Assembly (NCBI GenBank): GCA_945862035.1
Contig: CAMAXB010000070.1
Span: forward strand, 1-11,694
Length of the DNA: 11,694 nucleotides
Direction: 5' to 3'
Source of the DNA: Opitutus sp. GAS368
GTDB taxonomy: Bacteria > Verrucomicrobiota > Verrucomicrobiia > Opitutales > Opitutaceae
Made by a program: the position numbers and the translations under genes. The notes below the pieces were generated by a model. The model was not told where the DNA came from, made no database searches, and saw only the letters and a program-made list of their open reading frames with translations. This document shows, piece after piece, positions 1 through 6,546 of this stretch; position 1 is the first letter of the stretch; each line of letters opens with the position of its first letter.

Positions 1-2
1 GT

Positions 3-32
3 CCTTTCAAGCCGGAACACTATCGCTACTGA
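3..32 (+). CDS. 3' end of an unidentified upstream gene (partial)
   Basis: The third frame from the left edge reads PFKPEHYRY and then TGA at 30-32. Eighteen bases later comes a strong terminator on the same strand, which makes this frame the likely tail of a real gene. Ten codons are too few to name the product. A role in sulfur assimilation would fit the cysI neighbour but nothing in the residues shows it. Confidence 0.45.
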   Translation, partial: PFKPEHYRY

Positions 33-49
33 TCGGTTTGAGTGATCTT

Positions 50-81
50 GGGGCCGGTCGTGCGCGACCGGCCCCTTTTTT
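50..81 (+). terminator. Rho-independent terminator
   Basis: A perfect 11-bp stem, GGGGCCGGTCG (50-60) with CGACCGGCCCC (65-75), closes a TGCG loop and is followed directly by six T (76-81). It lies just after the gene ending at 32 and separates it from cysI, so cysI most likely has its own promoter. Confidence 0.93.
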
Positions 82-114
82 GTGCCTTTCTGGCCGGGAG
101 GTTCGAGCGGGATC

Positions 115-147
115 TTATCTTGAGTAAATAACCCTAAACACTAATTA
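115..147 (+). promoter_or_regulatory. Candidate cysI promoter with overlapping imperfect palindrome
   Basis: This is an AT-rich island in a GC-rich window, between the terminator and cysI. A possible -35 TTGAGT (120-125) is followed after 16 bases by a weak -10-like TAATTA (142-147). The stretch TTATCTTGAGTAAATAA (115-131) is an imperfect palindrome (outer TTAT/ATAA arms) that covers the proposed -35, as a repressor or activator site would. No known regulator's consensus is recognised. The promoter call is weak; base composition and position are the main support. Confidence 0.3.
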
Positions 148-194
148 CCGCTTGATCTCGGGGAATTCACGAAGCAGGGTTTGCCCACTTGTCC

Positions 195-1910
195 ATGAGC
201 CCATCTGAATCCGCAACGAAGCCCCTTGCAGCCAATGAGGGGATCAAGGCTGCCTCCCATTTTCTCCGCGGCACCATCGCGCAGGACCTGATCGATGGCT
301 CAACCGCTGCGATTACCGAGGATAATGCGCAGCTGACCAAGTTTCACGGTCTCTATCTGCAGGACGACCGCGACGTGCGCAATGAGCGCCGCAAGCTGAA
401 GCTCGAAAAGGCGTTCTCGTTCATGCTGCGGGTGCGCCTGCCGGGCGGCCGTTGCTCGCCGTCGCAATGGCTGCTGCTCGACCAGCTCGCCACGGAGCGC
501 GCCAATCGTTCCCTGCGCCTCACCACGCGTCAGACTTTCCAGTTTCACGGTATCCTGAAGGGCAATCTGAAGCCGTTGATCCAGGGGATGCATCAGGCCC
601 TGCTCGATTCGATTGCCGCCTGTGGCGATGTGAACCGCAATGTGATGGCCCCACCCAATCCGGAGCGGTCGGCCGCCCACGGCGCCATGTACGATCACGC
701 CAAGGGCTTCAGTGAGTTCGCCCTGCCCAAGTCGCGTGCCTATCACGAAATCTGGCTCGACGACCAGCTGGTGGCCGGCGGTGAGCCCGAGAACGAGCCG
801 CTCTACGGCCCGACCTATCTCCCGCGCAAGTTCAAGGTCGGCTTTGCCCTCCCGCCTTCGAATGACGTCGACGTGTTTTCCCAGGATCTTGGGTTCATCG
901 GCATCCTCGAAGGGGGCAAACTCGTCGGCTACAATGTCACGGTGGGCGGTGGTCTCGGCATGAGCCATGGCAATGCCGAAACGTTCCCGCGGGTGGCGGA
1001 TGTCATTGGCTTCATCACGCCGGACCAAGTAAATCCTGTCGGCGGGGCCGTCATTGCCACGCAGCGCGACTACGGTGATCGCACCAACCGCAAGCACGCG
1101 CGCCTGAAGTACACGATCGAGGACCGCGGCATCGCCTGGTTCAAGTCGGAGGTGGAGCAGCGCGCCGGCTTCACGCTCGCTCCGGCGCGGGCGTTCGAGT
1201 TCTCCACGATTCAGGACCCTCATGGCTGGCACGAGGGCGTCGATGGCACGTGGTTCTACGGCCTGCACATCCTGAGCGGACGCATCAAGGACAGCGAGGG
1301 TTGGCCCATGCGGTCCGCCCTGCGCGAGATCGCGACCCTCCATCAGGGCGATTTCCGTCTCACGCCCTCGCAAAACGTGATCGTCTCCGGCGTCAGCCCT
1401 GAGCAGAAGCCCGTCATTGAAGCCATTCTCGCCAAGCACGGCCTCGCGAACGAGAACGCCCGCAGTGGCCTGCGGCTCAACGCGCTGTCCTGTGTGGCCC
1501 TGCCCACCTGCGGCCTCGCGCTCGCGGAGAGCGAGCGCATGCTCGACGATCTTCTACTCCGTTTTGAAACCGTGCTGGACGAAGCGGGTCTGCGGGACGA
1601 CGCCATCAGCCTGCGCGTGACCGGATGCCCCAACGGCTGCGCCCGCCCGTACCTCGCCGAGATCGGCTTGGTCGGCAAGGCACCGGGCAAGTACGCGCTC
1701 TATATCGGCGCCAAGTACAATGGCACGCGGCTCAATCGGCTGCTCTCCCCAAGCACCACGGTCGACGATGTCCTCGCGCTGCTCACGCCAATCATCAGGC
1801 GCTACGCCACTGAACGGGCCACGGGCGAGTGTTTTGGCGACTTCTGCCAGCGGGTCATCCTGCCCGCGGACGCCACCTTTCACTCGGTTGGAACCAAGTC
1901 CGCGGCCTGA
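195..1910 (+). CDS. cysI: Assimilatory sulfite reductase, hemoprotein (beta) subunit CysI
   Basis: It reduces sulfite to sulfide with six electrons at a coupled siroheme-[4Fe-4S] centre, in the cytoplasm, feeding cysteine synthesis. Counting from the TTG at 189, the protein has 573 residues, close to the usual CysI length (about 570). Visible signatures are LRLTTRQTFQFHG (109-121), DVNRNVMAPPNP (147-158) and LPRKFK (211-216), with siroheme-contacting basic residues Arg83, Arg150, Lys214 and Lys216. The cluster cysteines are Cys435, Cys441, Cys480 and Cys484 in SCVALPTC and TGCPNGC; their spacing matches E. coli CysI. The match to the CysI family is stronger than to ferredoxin-nitrite reductases. 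Two starts compete: TTG at 189, nine bases after a short AGGG (176-179), and ATG at 195, preferred here for its codon and its CC before the ATG. No cysJ or cysH is in view, so the electron donor (NADPH flavoprotein or ferredoxin) is unknown. Confidence 0.95.
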   Translation: MSPSESATKPLAANEGIKAASHFLRGTIAQDLIDGSTAAITEDNAQLTKFHGLYLQDDRDVRNERRKLKLEKAFSFMLRVRLPGGRCSPSQWLLLDQLATERANRSLRLTTRQTFQFHGILKGNLKPLIQGMHQALLDSIAACGDVNRNVMAPPNPERSAAHGAMYDHAKGFSEFALPKSRAYHEIWLDDQLVAGGEPENEPLYGPTYLPRKFKVGFALPPSNDVDVFSQDLGFIGILEGGKLVGYNVTVGGGLGMSHGNAETFPRVADVIGFITPDQVNPVGGAVIATQRDYGDRTNRKHARLKYTIEDRGIAWFKSEVEQRAGFTLAPARAFEFSTIQDPHGWHEGVDGTWFYGLHILSGRIKDSEGWPMRSALREIATLHQGDFRLTPSQNVIVSGVSPEQKPVIEAILAKHGLANENARSGLRLNALSCVALPTCGLALAESERMLDDLLLRFETVLDEAGLRDDAISLRVTGCPNGCARPYLAEIGLVGKAPGKYALYIGAKYNGTRLNRLLSPSTTVDDVLALLTPIIRRYATERATGECFGDFCQRVILPADATFHSVGTKSAA

Positions 1911-1952
1911 TCAGCGGTAGCCGGCAGGGCCCCGACGGCGAAGGCACCTGGG

Positions 1953-2495
1953 CTAGATGATGTCGGCGGGCTCGTCGGGACCCGCGTTCCGCCGGGCCTT
2001 GAGGATGCGCGCGAAGCGCTCCAAGGTGCCCTTTTCCTCCATCGCGATGAACTCCTCAATGGAGGAGATGCGGAACTCGGTCCTTTCCTGGACGGACTGG
2101 TAGGCGCGAATCACAAAGAGCCAGCCCGGGTAGGGCATGTCCTCCACCTTGCCTGAATCAAGCTGCGCCTTCGTGTTTCCCGCAAAATAAGCGGCCAGCA
2201 AGAGGGAGCGCAGCATCGTCCCTCGATCGTCGGCGCTGGCGAGCTCGGAGTCCTCAGCCCAGGGAATGGCCTCGGGATCGAGGACGATCAGGCAATCCTC
2301 ACTCAACTCGACGAAGCGCGTCACCACCTCGGCCGCCCGGACCGCCTCAGGGCTGAGGAAGCGATCCTCCAGCGTCGCGATGGCGGCAAGCACCTCGCGG
2401 CGGCTGGGAACTTCGGGTGCTTGGGCGCGGACGCCTGCGCTCGTGACGAACACGACCAGCGCGACCCGGAGCAGGGTCTTGAGGATGTTGACCAT
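1953..2495 (-). CDS. Secreted hypothetical protein, 180 aa
   Basis: I do not recognise this protein. It starts with a clear signal peptide: Lys6 and Arg10, a hydrophobic core at about 8-20 (LLRVALVVFVTSAG), and a likely cleavage site after Ala24 (VRA, then QAPEV). The mature part, about 156 residues, is rich in acidic residues and probably mostly helical, with helices suggested at about 31-45, 50-67, 92-108 and 143-168. The single Cys68 argues against a disulfide-stabilised fold. The ATG lies 14 bases after the stop of the membrane-protein gene, so the two are probably co-transcribed with the asparaginase gene further upstream. The leader CATCCCGCACC has no Shine-Dalgarno match. It converges with cysI across a 42-base gap that lacks a T-tailed hairpin. 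A periplasmic location is inferred. Confidence 0.75.
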   Translation of the reverse strand: MVNILKTLLRVALVVFVTSAGVRAQAPEVPSRREVLAAIATLEDRFLSPEAVRAAEVVTRFVELSEDCLIVLDPEAIPWAEDSELASADDRGTMLRSLLLAAYFAGNTKAQLDSGKVEDMPYPGWLFVIRAYQSVQERTEFRISSIEEFIAMEEKGTLERFARILKARRNAGPDEPADII

Positions 2496-2509
2496 GGTGC
2501 GGGATGAAC

Positions 2510-2881
2510 TCAGACGCGGACGTAACGGGAGGCGAAAAACGGTGCATACTGGGCAACGCCGGCAATACCGAGCACGAGGTAGGTCTGCCTCAGGTCCGGT
2601 ACGAGAAACAGACCGAGGAGGGAGCCGCCTTCCGCCAGGGCGAGGCCCACGATGAAGAGCGGCAGGGCACGATAGCCCTCGCTGATCCGGGGTAGGACAA
2701 TCCAGCGGAGCGCCGAAGAGGCGAGCAGGGGAATCATCGGCAGATGCTTGAGCGGGCCCGTGGTGGGCGCGGTTTCAACGACGGGGATGATCGCGTGAAT
2801 GCCGAGCAGACCGCTCGCGATGGCGAACCAGAGTCCCCACCAGATGATTTTCGGCGGAGATTTTTGCGGGTGGGTGGTCAT
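2510..2881 (-). CDS. Small multi-pass membrane protein, 123 aa
   Basis: Function is unknown. Four hydrophobic segments are visible at about 12-34, 47-63, 72-94 and 100-117, separated by short polar turns, so nearly the whole protein is membrane. The positively charged N-terminus (Lys7, Lys11) suggests that it faces the cytoplasm, which would put the C-terminus inside too. Arg59 at the end of helix 2 and Glu84 inside helix 3 are unusual for lipid-facing positions; a charged Glu in a segment reading ALAEGGSLLGL suggests a role in packing or transport, but this is inference. The gene starts 33 bases after the asparaginase stop and ends 14 bases before the next ATG. The leader is pyrimidine-rich (ACTTCCTCTCC) without a Shine-Dalgarno sequence. 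Confidence 0.75.
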   Translation of the reverse strand: MTTHPQKSPPKIIWWGLWFAIASGLLGIHAIIPVVETAPTTGPLKHLPMIPLLASSALRWIVLPRISEGYRALPLFIVGLALAEGGSLLGLFLVPDLRQTYLVLGIAGVAQYAPFFASRYVRV

Positions 2882-2913
2882 GGAGAGGAAGTTTCGGTGC
2901 AGTTTTAGACTGA

Positions 2914-3927
2914 TCAGGTCGATTCGTCGCCGTAAAGCATGACAGCGTGCGGGCCCCCCGAAAGGTGAACACCGCGGAACATGCCAGGGGTGTTAAAGGG
3001 CAGGGTGAAATTGCCCTGGGCATCAAGCGCGATCAGGCCGCCGGTTCCGCCGAGCGCCCCCACCTTGGCGAGCGTCGTGGCGGCAGCTGCCGCCAAGGGA
3101 CGATGCGCGTAGGCCAGCTGGGCGGCGATATCGTGGCCAACGACGCTGCGGATGAAGAACTCCCCGTGGCCGGTGGCACTGACGGCGCACGTGGCGTCGT
3201 CGGCATAGGTGCCCGCGCCGATGATGGGCGAGTCACCCACGCGACCAAATTTCTTGTTCGTCATTCCACCCGTGGAGGTCCCGGCGGCAAGATGGCCGTG
3301 GCGATCAAGCGCGACGCAGCCCACCGTTCCCCATTTGCGCTCCTCGGCTGGGCAGCCCTGCGGGCCGTCGTCATGGTCGTCCACCGTGACGAAGCCCACG
3401 CGCTCCTGCTGCGCCTGCGCCGCCTTCAGGGGATCCGCCGGGCCCGCCTCGATCTCCTTGGCCCGCCGCAACTGCTGGCGCCGGCGTTCAGTTTGAAAGT
3501 AGTCATTGTCGACCAAAGCATACCCGATCCGCTCGGCGAAGCGCTCGGCGCCTTCCCCGGCGAGCATCACGTGCTCGCTGCGCGTCATCACGTCGTAGGC
3601 GAGCGCAATCGGATTCCGGATATGCTTCACCCCGGCCACCGCGCCGGCGGCGCGGGTGCGGCCATCCATGATCGCCGCGTCGAGCTCGCACAAGCCGTCC
3701 GCAGTCAGGACCGCCCCGTGCGCCGCATTGAAGAGCGGAGAGTCCTCGAGCACACGCACGGCCGCCACCACGGCGTCCAGCGCGGGCCGACCCGACTCAA
3801 GCTGGGCGTAGCCCGCGGCGAGGGCCTCTGTCAGTGCAGAACGACATGCCTGGTCGAGTGCAGGGGAGACTTCCGAACGAAGAAGGACCCCGGCACCGCC
3901 ATGGATGAGGAGACCAAAGGGCGGCAT
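2914..3927 (-). CDS. iaaA: Isoaspartyl peptidase / plant-type L-asparaginase (Ntn hydrolase)
   Basis: This family is made as an inactive precursor that cuts itself to expose an N-terminal threonine, then hydrolyses L-asparagine and beta-aspartyl (isoaspartyl) dipeptides. The precursor has 337 residues, near the family norm (E. coli IaaA 321). HGGAG stands at 9-13; the cleavage site is Gly200-Thr201 in KWGTVGCVALD, so Thr201 is the nucleophile. Thr219, Arg229, Asp232, Thr252 and Gly253 keep the spacing of the E. coli active-site residues. The linker before Thr201 (about 145-199) is long and charged, normal for a part lost on maturation. No signal peptide is seen, so it should be cytoplasmic. 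It heads a probable operon with a membrane protein and a secreted protein. The ATG at 3927 follows TTTCCC and three 7-base repeats, with no Shine-Dalgarno sequence. The exact substrate preference cannot be read from sequence. Confidence 0.93.
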   Translation of the reverse strand: MPPFGLLIHGGAGVLLRSEVSPALDQACRSALTEALAAGYAQLESGRPALDAVVAAVRVLEDSPLFNAAHGAVLTADGLCELDAAIMDGRTRAAGAVAGVKHIRNPIALAYDVMTRSEHVMLAGEGAERFAERIGYALVDNDYFQTERRRQQLRRAKEIEAGPADPLKAAQAQQERVGFVTVDDHDDGPQGCPAEERKWGTVGCVALDRHGHLAAGTSTGGMTNKKFGRVGDSPIIGAGTYADDATCAVSATGHGEFFIRSVVGHDIAAQLAYAHRPLAAAAATTLAKVGALGGTGGLIALDAQGNFTLPFNTPGMFRGVHLSGGPHAVMLYGDEST

Positions 3928-3929
3928 GG

Positions 3930-3950
3930 GAAATCAGAAATCAGAAATCA
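3930..3950 (-). repeat. Three tandem 7-bp repeats before the asparaginase start
   Basis: On the coding (-) strand three perfect copies of TGATTTC run without interruption and end two bases before the ATG at 3927. The array occupies the place where a ribosome binding site would be. Rotated, the unit is TTCTGAT, close to the TTCTGGA unit of the array before mazG. Confidence 0.9.
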
Positions 3951-3963
3951 CAAAGACGAATCG

Positions 3964-3983
3964 TCGAAACGAAATTATTTCGA
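3964..3983. promoter_or_regulatory. AT-rich inverted repeat upstream of the asparaginase gene
   Basis: CGAAATTATTTCG (3970-3982) is a perfect inverted repeat around a central T, and TCGAAA (3964-3969) also pairs with TTTCGA (3978-3983), so two alternative symmetric pairings exist. It lies 37-56 bases upstream of the asparaginase ATG, in the 126-base gap that must hold that gene's promoter if it has one. An operator or a -10 region is possible; no regulator is recognised. Confidence 0.3.
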
Positions 3984-4026
3984 ACTCAGTCCCGAGGGAG
4001 TGATGCCGGCGTTCGAGCTTCGGACG

Positions 4027-4035
4027 CCCCCCCCC
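4027..4035. repeat. Homopolymer run of nine C
   Basis: Nine consecutive C on the + strand lie in the gap between the 219-residue protein gene and the asparaginase gene, next to CCGG/CCGGG segments that could form a GC hairpin on the - strand without a T tail. Such a tract is prone to length change. Confidence 0.85.
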
Positions 4036-4053
4036 GGATTGCCCGGGAGCGGT

Positions 4054-4713
4054 TCACGGCTGGGTCGGGGCGAACTCGATCTTGGCCAGGAGGTCAGCCA
4101 AACGGGCCTCGAGCATGGCGTCTTCCTCGGCCACCGTCTTGTTGAAGGTGCTGCGCTCAAGCACCTTTTCCGCGAGTTCGATACTCAGGACGTAGATGTG
4201 TCCGCCGCGGACGAAGAGGAGATTGCCGCGCTTGGCGACGGGAGGAGGCTCGCCGGTGGCCAGGCCAATGCGTTCGCCAAACATGGTCCCGCCGGGCAGC
4301 AGCATGAAGGTCAGGAGCGCTCCGTCCTGGACTCCGGCCATAAACTTCGCGCTTTCGACGGTGGCACCGGGGAATCGCTGCTGGAAGTCGCCTTGGACGA
4401 AGGTCGTGAAGAACCACACCAGGTAATCGCGGCGGCCGCGGGTCTCGTTTTCCCAGCGCTGGGTCGCGTCCATGGGAAAACAGGCGATGCTCGCGTGAAG
4501 CGTGAAGGCGTCGCGAAACGTGACCACGTACTCCGTCTCCTCAATTTGACCACCGAGCTCCGGCAGCACCGGAATGGATACGGTGTAGACGCCGCTCTTT
4601 GGGCGGTAGCGTCCCTCGGACGTGCGCTGACCGAGCGAGGCCGCCTGAGCCTGGGCAGGAGGGGCAAGCCCGGCCAGGACGACGGCCAGAACGAGAAGCG
4701 AACGCAGCATCAT
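4054..4713 (-). CDS. Secreted hypothetical protein, 219 aa
   Basis: I do not recognise the family. A signal peptide is plain: MMLRS, a hydrophobic core at 6-17 and a likely cut after PAQA (residue 22). The mature part opens with a beta-rich segment, YTVSIPVLPELGG (43-55) and YVVTFRDAFTLHAS (62-75). A helical stretch follows (about 90-120), then further strands including TFMLLPGGTMFG and NLLFVRGGHIYVLSIEL (about 164-180), and a charged C-terminal helix (about 190-212). This suggests a compact periplasmic domain; no catalytic motif is evident. The start is ATG at 4713 or the adjacent ATG at 4710. TTGAGGG sits directly before them, the only purine-rich leader of this kind in the window, and its spacing suits 4710 slightly better. 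The gene starts 31 bases after the rsmA stop, so read-through from trpC-rsmA is possible. Confidence 0.75.
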   Translation of the reverse strand: MMLRSLLVLAVVLAGLAPPAQAQAASLGQRTSEGRYRPKSGVYTVSIPVLPELGGQIEETEYVVTFRDAFTLHASIACFPMDATQRWENETRGRRDYLVWFFTTFVQGDFQQRFPGATVESAKFMAGVQDGALLTFMLLPGGTMFGERIGLATGEPPPVAKRGNLLFVRGGHIYVLSIELAEKVLERSTFNKTVAEEDAMLEARLADLLAKIEFAPTQP

Positions 4714-4737
4714 CCCTCAAGAGGTAATTATCCCAGC

Positions 4738-4754
4738 GCCGGTTTCAAGCCGGC
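4738..4754 (-). other. Small hairpin across the rsmA stop codon
   Basis: GCCGG and CCGGC form a 5-bp stem around a 7-base loop; the rsmA stop codon (4745-4747) lies in the loop. There is no T run after it on the - strand, so it is at best a weak terminator or processing site, and transcription probably continues into the gene at 4713. Confidence 0.35.
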
Positions 4755-5593
4755 ACAAGTGATTGCCATAGAATGGCGGGAATCTCCTCGGGCCGGGCCC
4801 GGGCATCCAGGCCGGCCGCGGACAGCTGTGCGATCCAGGCTTGGCCCCCGTCCGGCAACTTGTCGCGCAGTAAGGCGCCAATCTGCTTTCGGCGCTGCTG
4901 AAAGCAGGTCCGGATAAGGGCCTTGCTCGCCGCGGGGAACACGTGCGGCGCCGGCTTGCGGACAAGGTGGAGAAGGTAGCTTTCCACGTCAGGCCGGGGA
5001 TAAAAACACGCGGCCGCGACTTTGTGCCCGGGTGCTAGGCCGTAGGCCGACTGAAGAAAGATCGAGATCGCGCCGAAGAGCTTGGTGCCGGGTTCGGCCG
5101 CGTAGCGCTGGGCAGCCTCAAACTGAAGCATCAGCACCATGCGTTGGGGCAGGGGACCACTCAGGATAGCATCCATCCATGGGGTTGAGATCGCGTAGGG
5201 CAGGTTGGCTACGACCTTGAAGCCCGCTTCAGCCAAATCCGTCGGCAGACCCGCAATGGGCTGCTCGACGGCGTCGCCCTCCAATAAATGAAAGCGGCCG
5301 GCGGCTGCCGCAACCAAGGTGGTCTGCAGATGGCCGTGGAGCGTGGCGTCCCGCTCGATCGCCCACACCTCCGCGCCCGACGACAGCAGGGCAGCGGTCA
5401 GGGTGCCCAGCCCGGGACCGACTTCAACGACGCGGTCTCCCGGAGCGATCGCCGCCAGCTCAAGGGACTTGCGGACAATATTGCCGTCCACCAGAAAGTT
5501 CTGCCCAAGAAAGCGCTTGGGCTGGTGCCCGAGCCGGGCGAGCGTATCGCGCGTTCCAGACGGAGACAACGGGCTGGGCAGGAGGTCGGACAT
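4745..5593 (-). CDS. rsmA: 16S rRNA (adenine1518-N6/adenine1519-N6)-dimethyltransferase
   Basis: RsmA (KsgA) uses S-adenosylmethionine to dimethylate two adjacent adenines in the 3' terminal hairpin of 16S rRNA during small-subunit assembly. The 282-residue protein shows the family order: KRFLGQNFLVD (26-36), the SAM-binding loop EVGPGLGT (57-64), acidic Glu80 in AIERD, Asp107 in EGDAVE, the catalytic NLPY motif (130-133) and FYPRPDVES (197-205), followed by the C-terminal helical domain with CFQQRRKQIG. The usual MLQKEV segment reads MLQFEA (155-160), a mild change outside the catalytic residues. The ATG lies one base after the trpC stop (TGA-A-ATG), so its translation is probably coupled to trpC. 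There is no separate Shine-Dalgarno sequence. Confidence 0.95.
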   Translation of the reverse strand: MSDLLPSPLSPSGTRDTLARLGHQPKRFLGQNFLVDGNIVRKSLELAAIAPGDRVVEVGPGLGTLTAALLSSGAEVWAIERDATLHGHLQTTLVAAAAGRFHLLEGDAVEQPIAGLPTDLAEAGFKVVANLPYAISTPWMDAILSGPLPQRMVLMLQFEAAQRYAAEPGTKLFGAISIFLQSAYGLAPGHKVAAACFYPRPDVESYLLHLVRKPAPHVFPAASKALIRTCFQQRRKQIGALLRDKLPDGGQAWIAQLSAAGLDARARPEEIPAILWQSLVPA

Positions 5594-5594
5594 T

Positions 5595-6395
5595 TCAGCA
5601 GCTGCGAAAGTCCCGAATGAGTGCGCCCGGATCGGTTGCCCTCATGAGCGCCTCGCCGCAGAGTACGGCCTGCGCTCCGGCGGCCTTCACGCGGGCCGCG
5701 TCGGCCGCGGTGAAGATGCCACTTTCGGAGACCGCGATCACGTCGTGGGGGAAGAGCGGAATCAGGCGCTCACTCAGCCCCAGATCGGTCTTGAAGACGG
5801 CCAGGTCGCGATTGTTCACCCCGATGATGCGGGCGCCGTGGCGCACGGCCCGGGTCACCTCCGACTCATTGTGAATCTCAAAAAGGGCATCCAGACCGGC
5901 GGCCTGCGCGGCCTCGTGAAGGACCGCGATTTCGCGGTCTTCGAGCGCGCGCACGATGATGAGGATGGCGCTGGCGCCTGCCTCGCGGGCCTCGCGGACC
6001 TGAATGGGGTGCACCATGAAGTCCTTCCGCAGGCAGGGAATGGGCGGCGGCTCAGCGCGGAACCGGGCCGCGACGGCCACAAGATCGTCGAGCGTCCCGC
6101 CGAAGAATTTCTCGTCGGTCAGCACCGAAAGCGCACTGGCCTCGGCTAAGCGGTATTTCATCGCCTGTTCTGGGGCGGAGACGCCTGCCGCGATGGCACC
6201 CGCTGAGGGCGATCGTCGCTTGATTTCGGCAATCACGCCCAGTTTTCCGTCCGGTCGCCGGAGAGCGGCCGCAAAGGAGGGCGGCCGGGGTAGCGCGGCG
6301 TGAAGCTCCGCCAGCTCCGCCGGCGGGACCGGACGAATGCGCGCGGCGATCTCCTGCCGCTTCCAGGCCATGATCTCGGTGAGCTTGTCGGACAT
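5595..6395 (-). CDS. trpC: Indole-3-glycerol phosphate synthase
   Basis: This TIM-barrel enzyme closes the ring of carboxyphenylaminodeoxyribulose phosphate to indole-3-glycerol phosphate, with loss of CO2 and water, in tryptophan synthesis. It is a stand-alone TrpC (266 residues, the usual length), not fused to TrpF. Visible active-site residues are Glu57 and Lys59 in AEIKRRSPS, Lys124 in LRKDF, Glu173 in FEIH, Asn194 in GVNNRDL, and Glu224-Ser225 in SESGI. The start is taken as ATG at 6395 (MSDKLTEIM); a longer frame opens with TTG at 6413, but the added six residues are not expected in the family. The leader CTCTACCCTC has no Shine-Dalgarno match. No other trp gene is in view, so the pathway genes are scattered. 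It lies divergent from mazG across 151 bases. Confidence 0.95.
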   Translation of the reverse strand: MSDKLTEIMAWKRQEIAARIRPVPPAELAELHAALPRPPSFAAALRRPDGKLGVIAEIKRRSPSAGAIAAGVSAPEQAMKYRLAEASALSVLTDEKFFGGTLDDLVAVAARFRAEPPPIPCLRKDFMVHPIQVREAREAGASAILIIVRALEDREIAVLHEAAQAAGLDALFEIHNESEVTRAVRHGARIIGVNNRDLAVFKTDLGLSERLIPLFPHDVIAVSESGIFTAADAARVKAAGAQAVLCGEALMRATDPGALIRDFRSC

Positions 6396-6500
6396 GAGGG
6401 TAGAGTGGCGCAAACTGGCGCGCCCGGCGCAAGAAACATTCCTGAAAGAATCGAGCAGGGAGGAGTCCGACTGCGGAGGGGCGCGCGCAGAATTCAGGGA

Positions 6501-6542
6501 TAATTCTATTCTGGATTCTCACTCCATAATTCTGGATTCTTC
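6501..6542 (+). repeat. Degenerate 7-bp-period array before mazG
   Basis: ATTCT recurs at 6508, 6515, 6529 and 6536, a 7-base period with the unit at 6522 degenerate; a further ATTCT at 6503 lies out of phase. The 12-mer ATTCTGGATTCT is repeated exactly at 6508-6519 and 6529-6540, a shift of 21 bases (three units). The array ends four C before the mazG ATG at 6547. The remainder of the 151-base trpC-mazG gap shows no clear promoter; it holds a small ATTC/GAAT inverted repeat at 6438-6451. Confidence 0.85.
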
Positions 6543-6546
6543 CCCC

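Noticed and set aside
300..1439. A 379-codon open frame on the - strand inside cysI
   Set aside because: It is a complementary-strand shadow of a gene with full family motifs; it has no recognisable domain and no upstream signals.
1911..1952. Possible bidirectional terminator between cysI and the convergent secreted-protein gene
   Set aside because: TAGCC (1918-1922) can pair with GGCTA (1951-1955), but the loop is long and there is no T tail; it is not convincing.
4738..4754. Dispersed palindromic repeat, because TTTCAAGCCGG also occurs near the left edge (5-16 region)
   Set aside because: Only 11 bases are shared, and the palindromic arm is missing at the left copy; two short matches do not make a repeat family.
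2947..4917. A 656-codon open frame on the + strand, antisense to the asparaginase gene, the 219-residue protein gene and the end of rsmA
   Set aside because: It runs opposite to three well-supported genes and across their gaps. Its translation is low-complexity in style (rich in Gly, Arg, Ala, His), with no domain, and is what GC-rich codon bias produces on the complementary strand.
6438..6451. ATTC-CTGAAA-GAAT inverted repeat in the trpC-mazG gap as an SOS or other operator
   Set aside because: The arms are only four bases, and it matches no operator consensus that I know; chance is likely.
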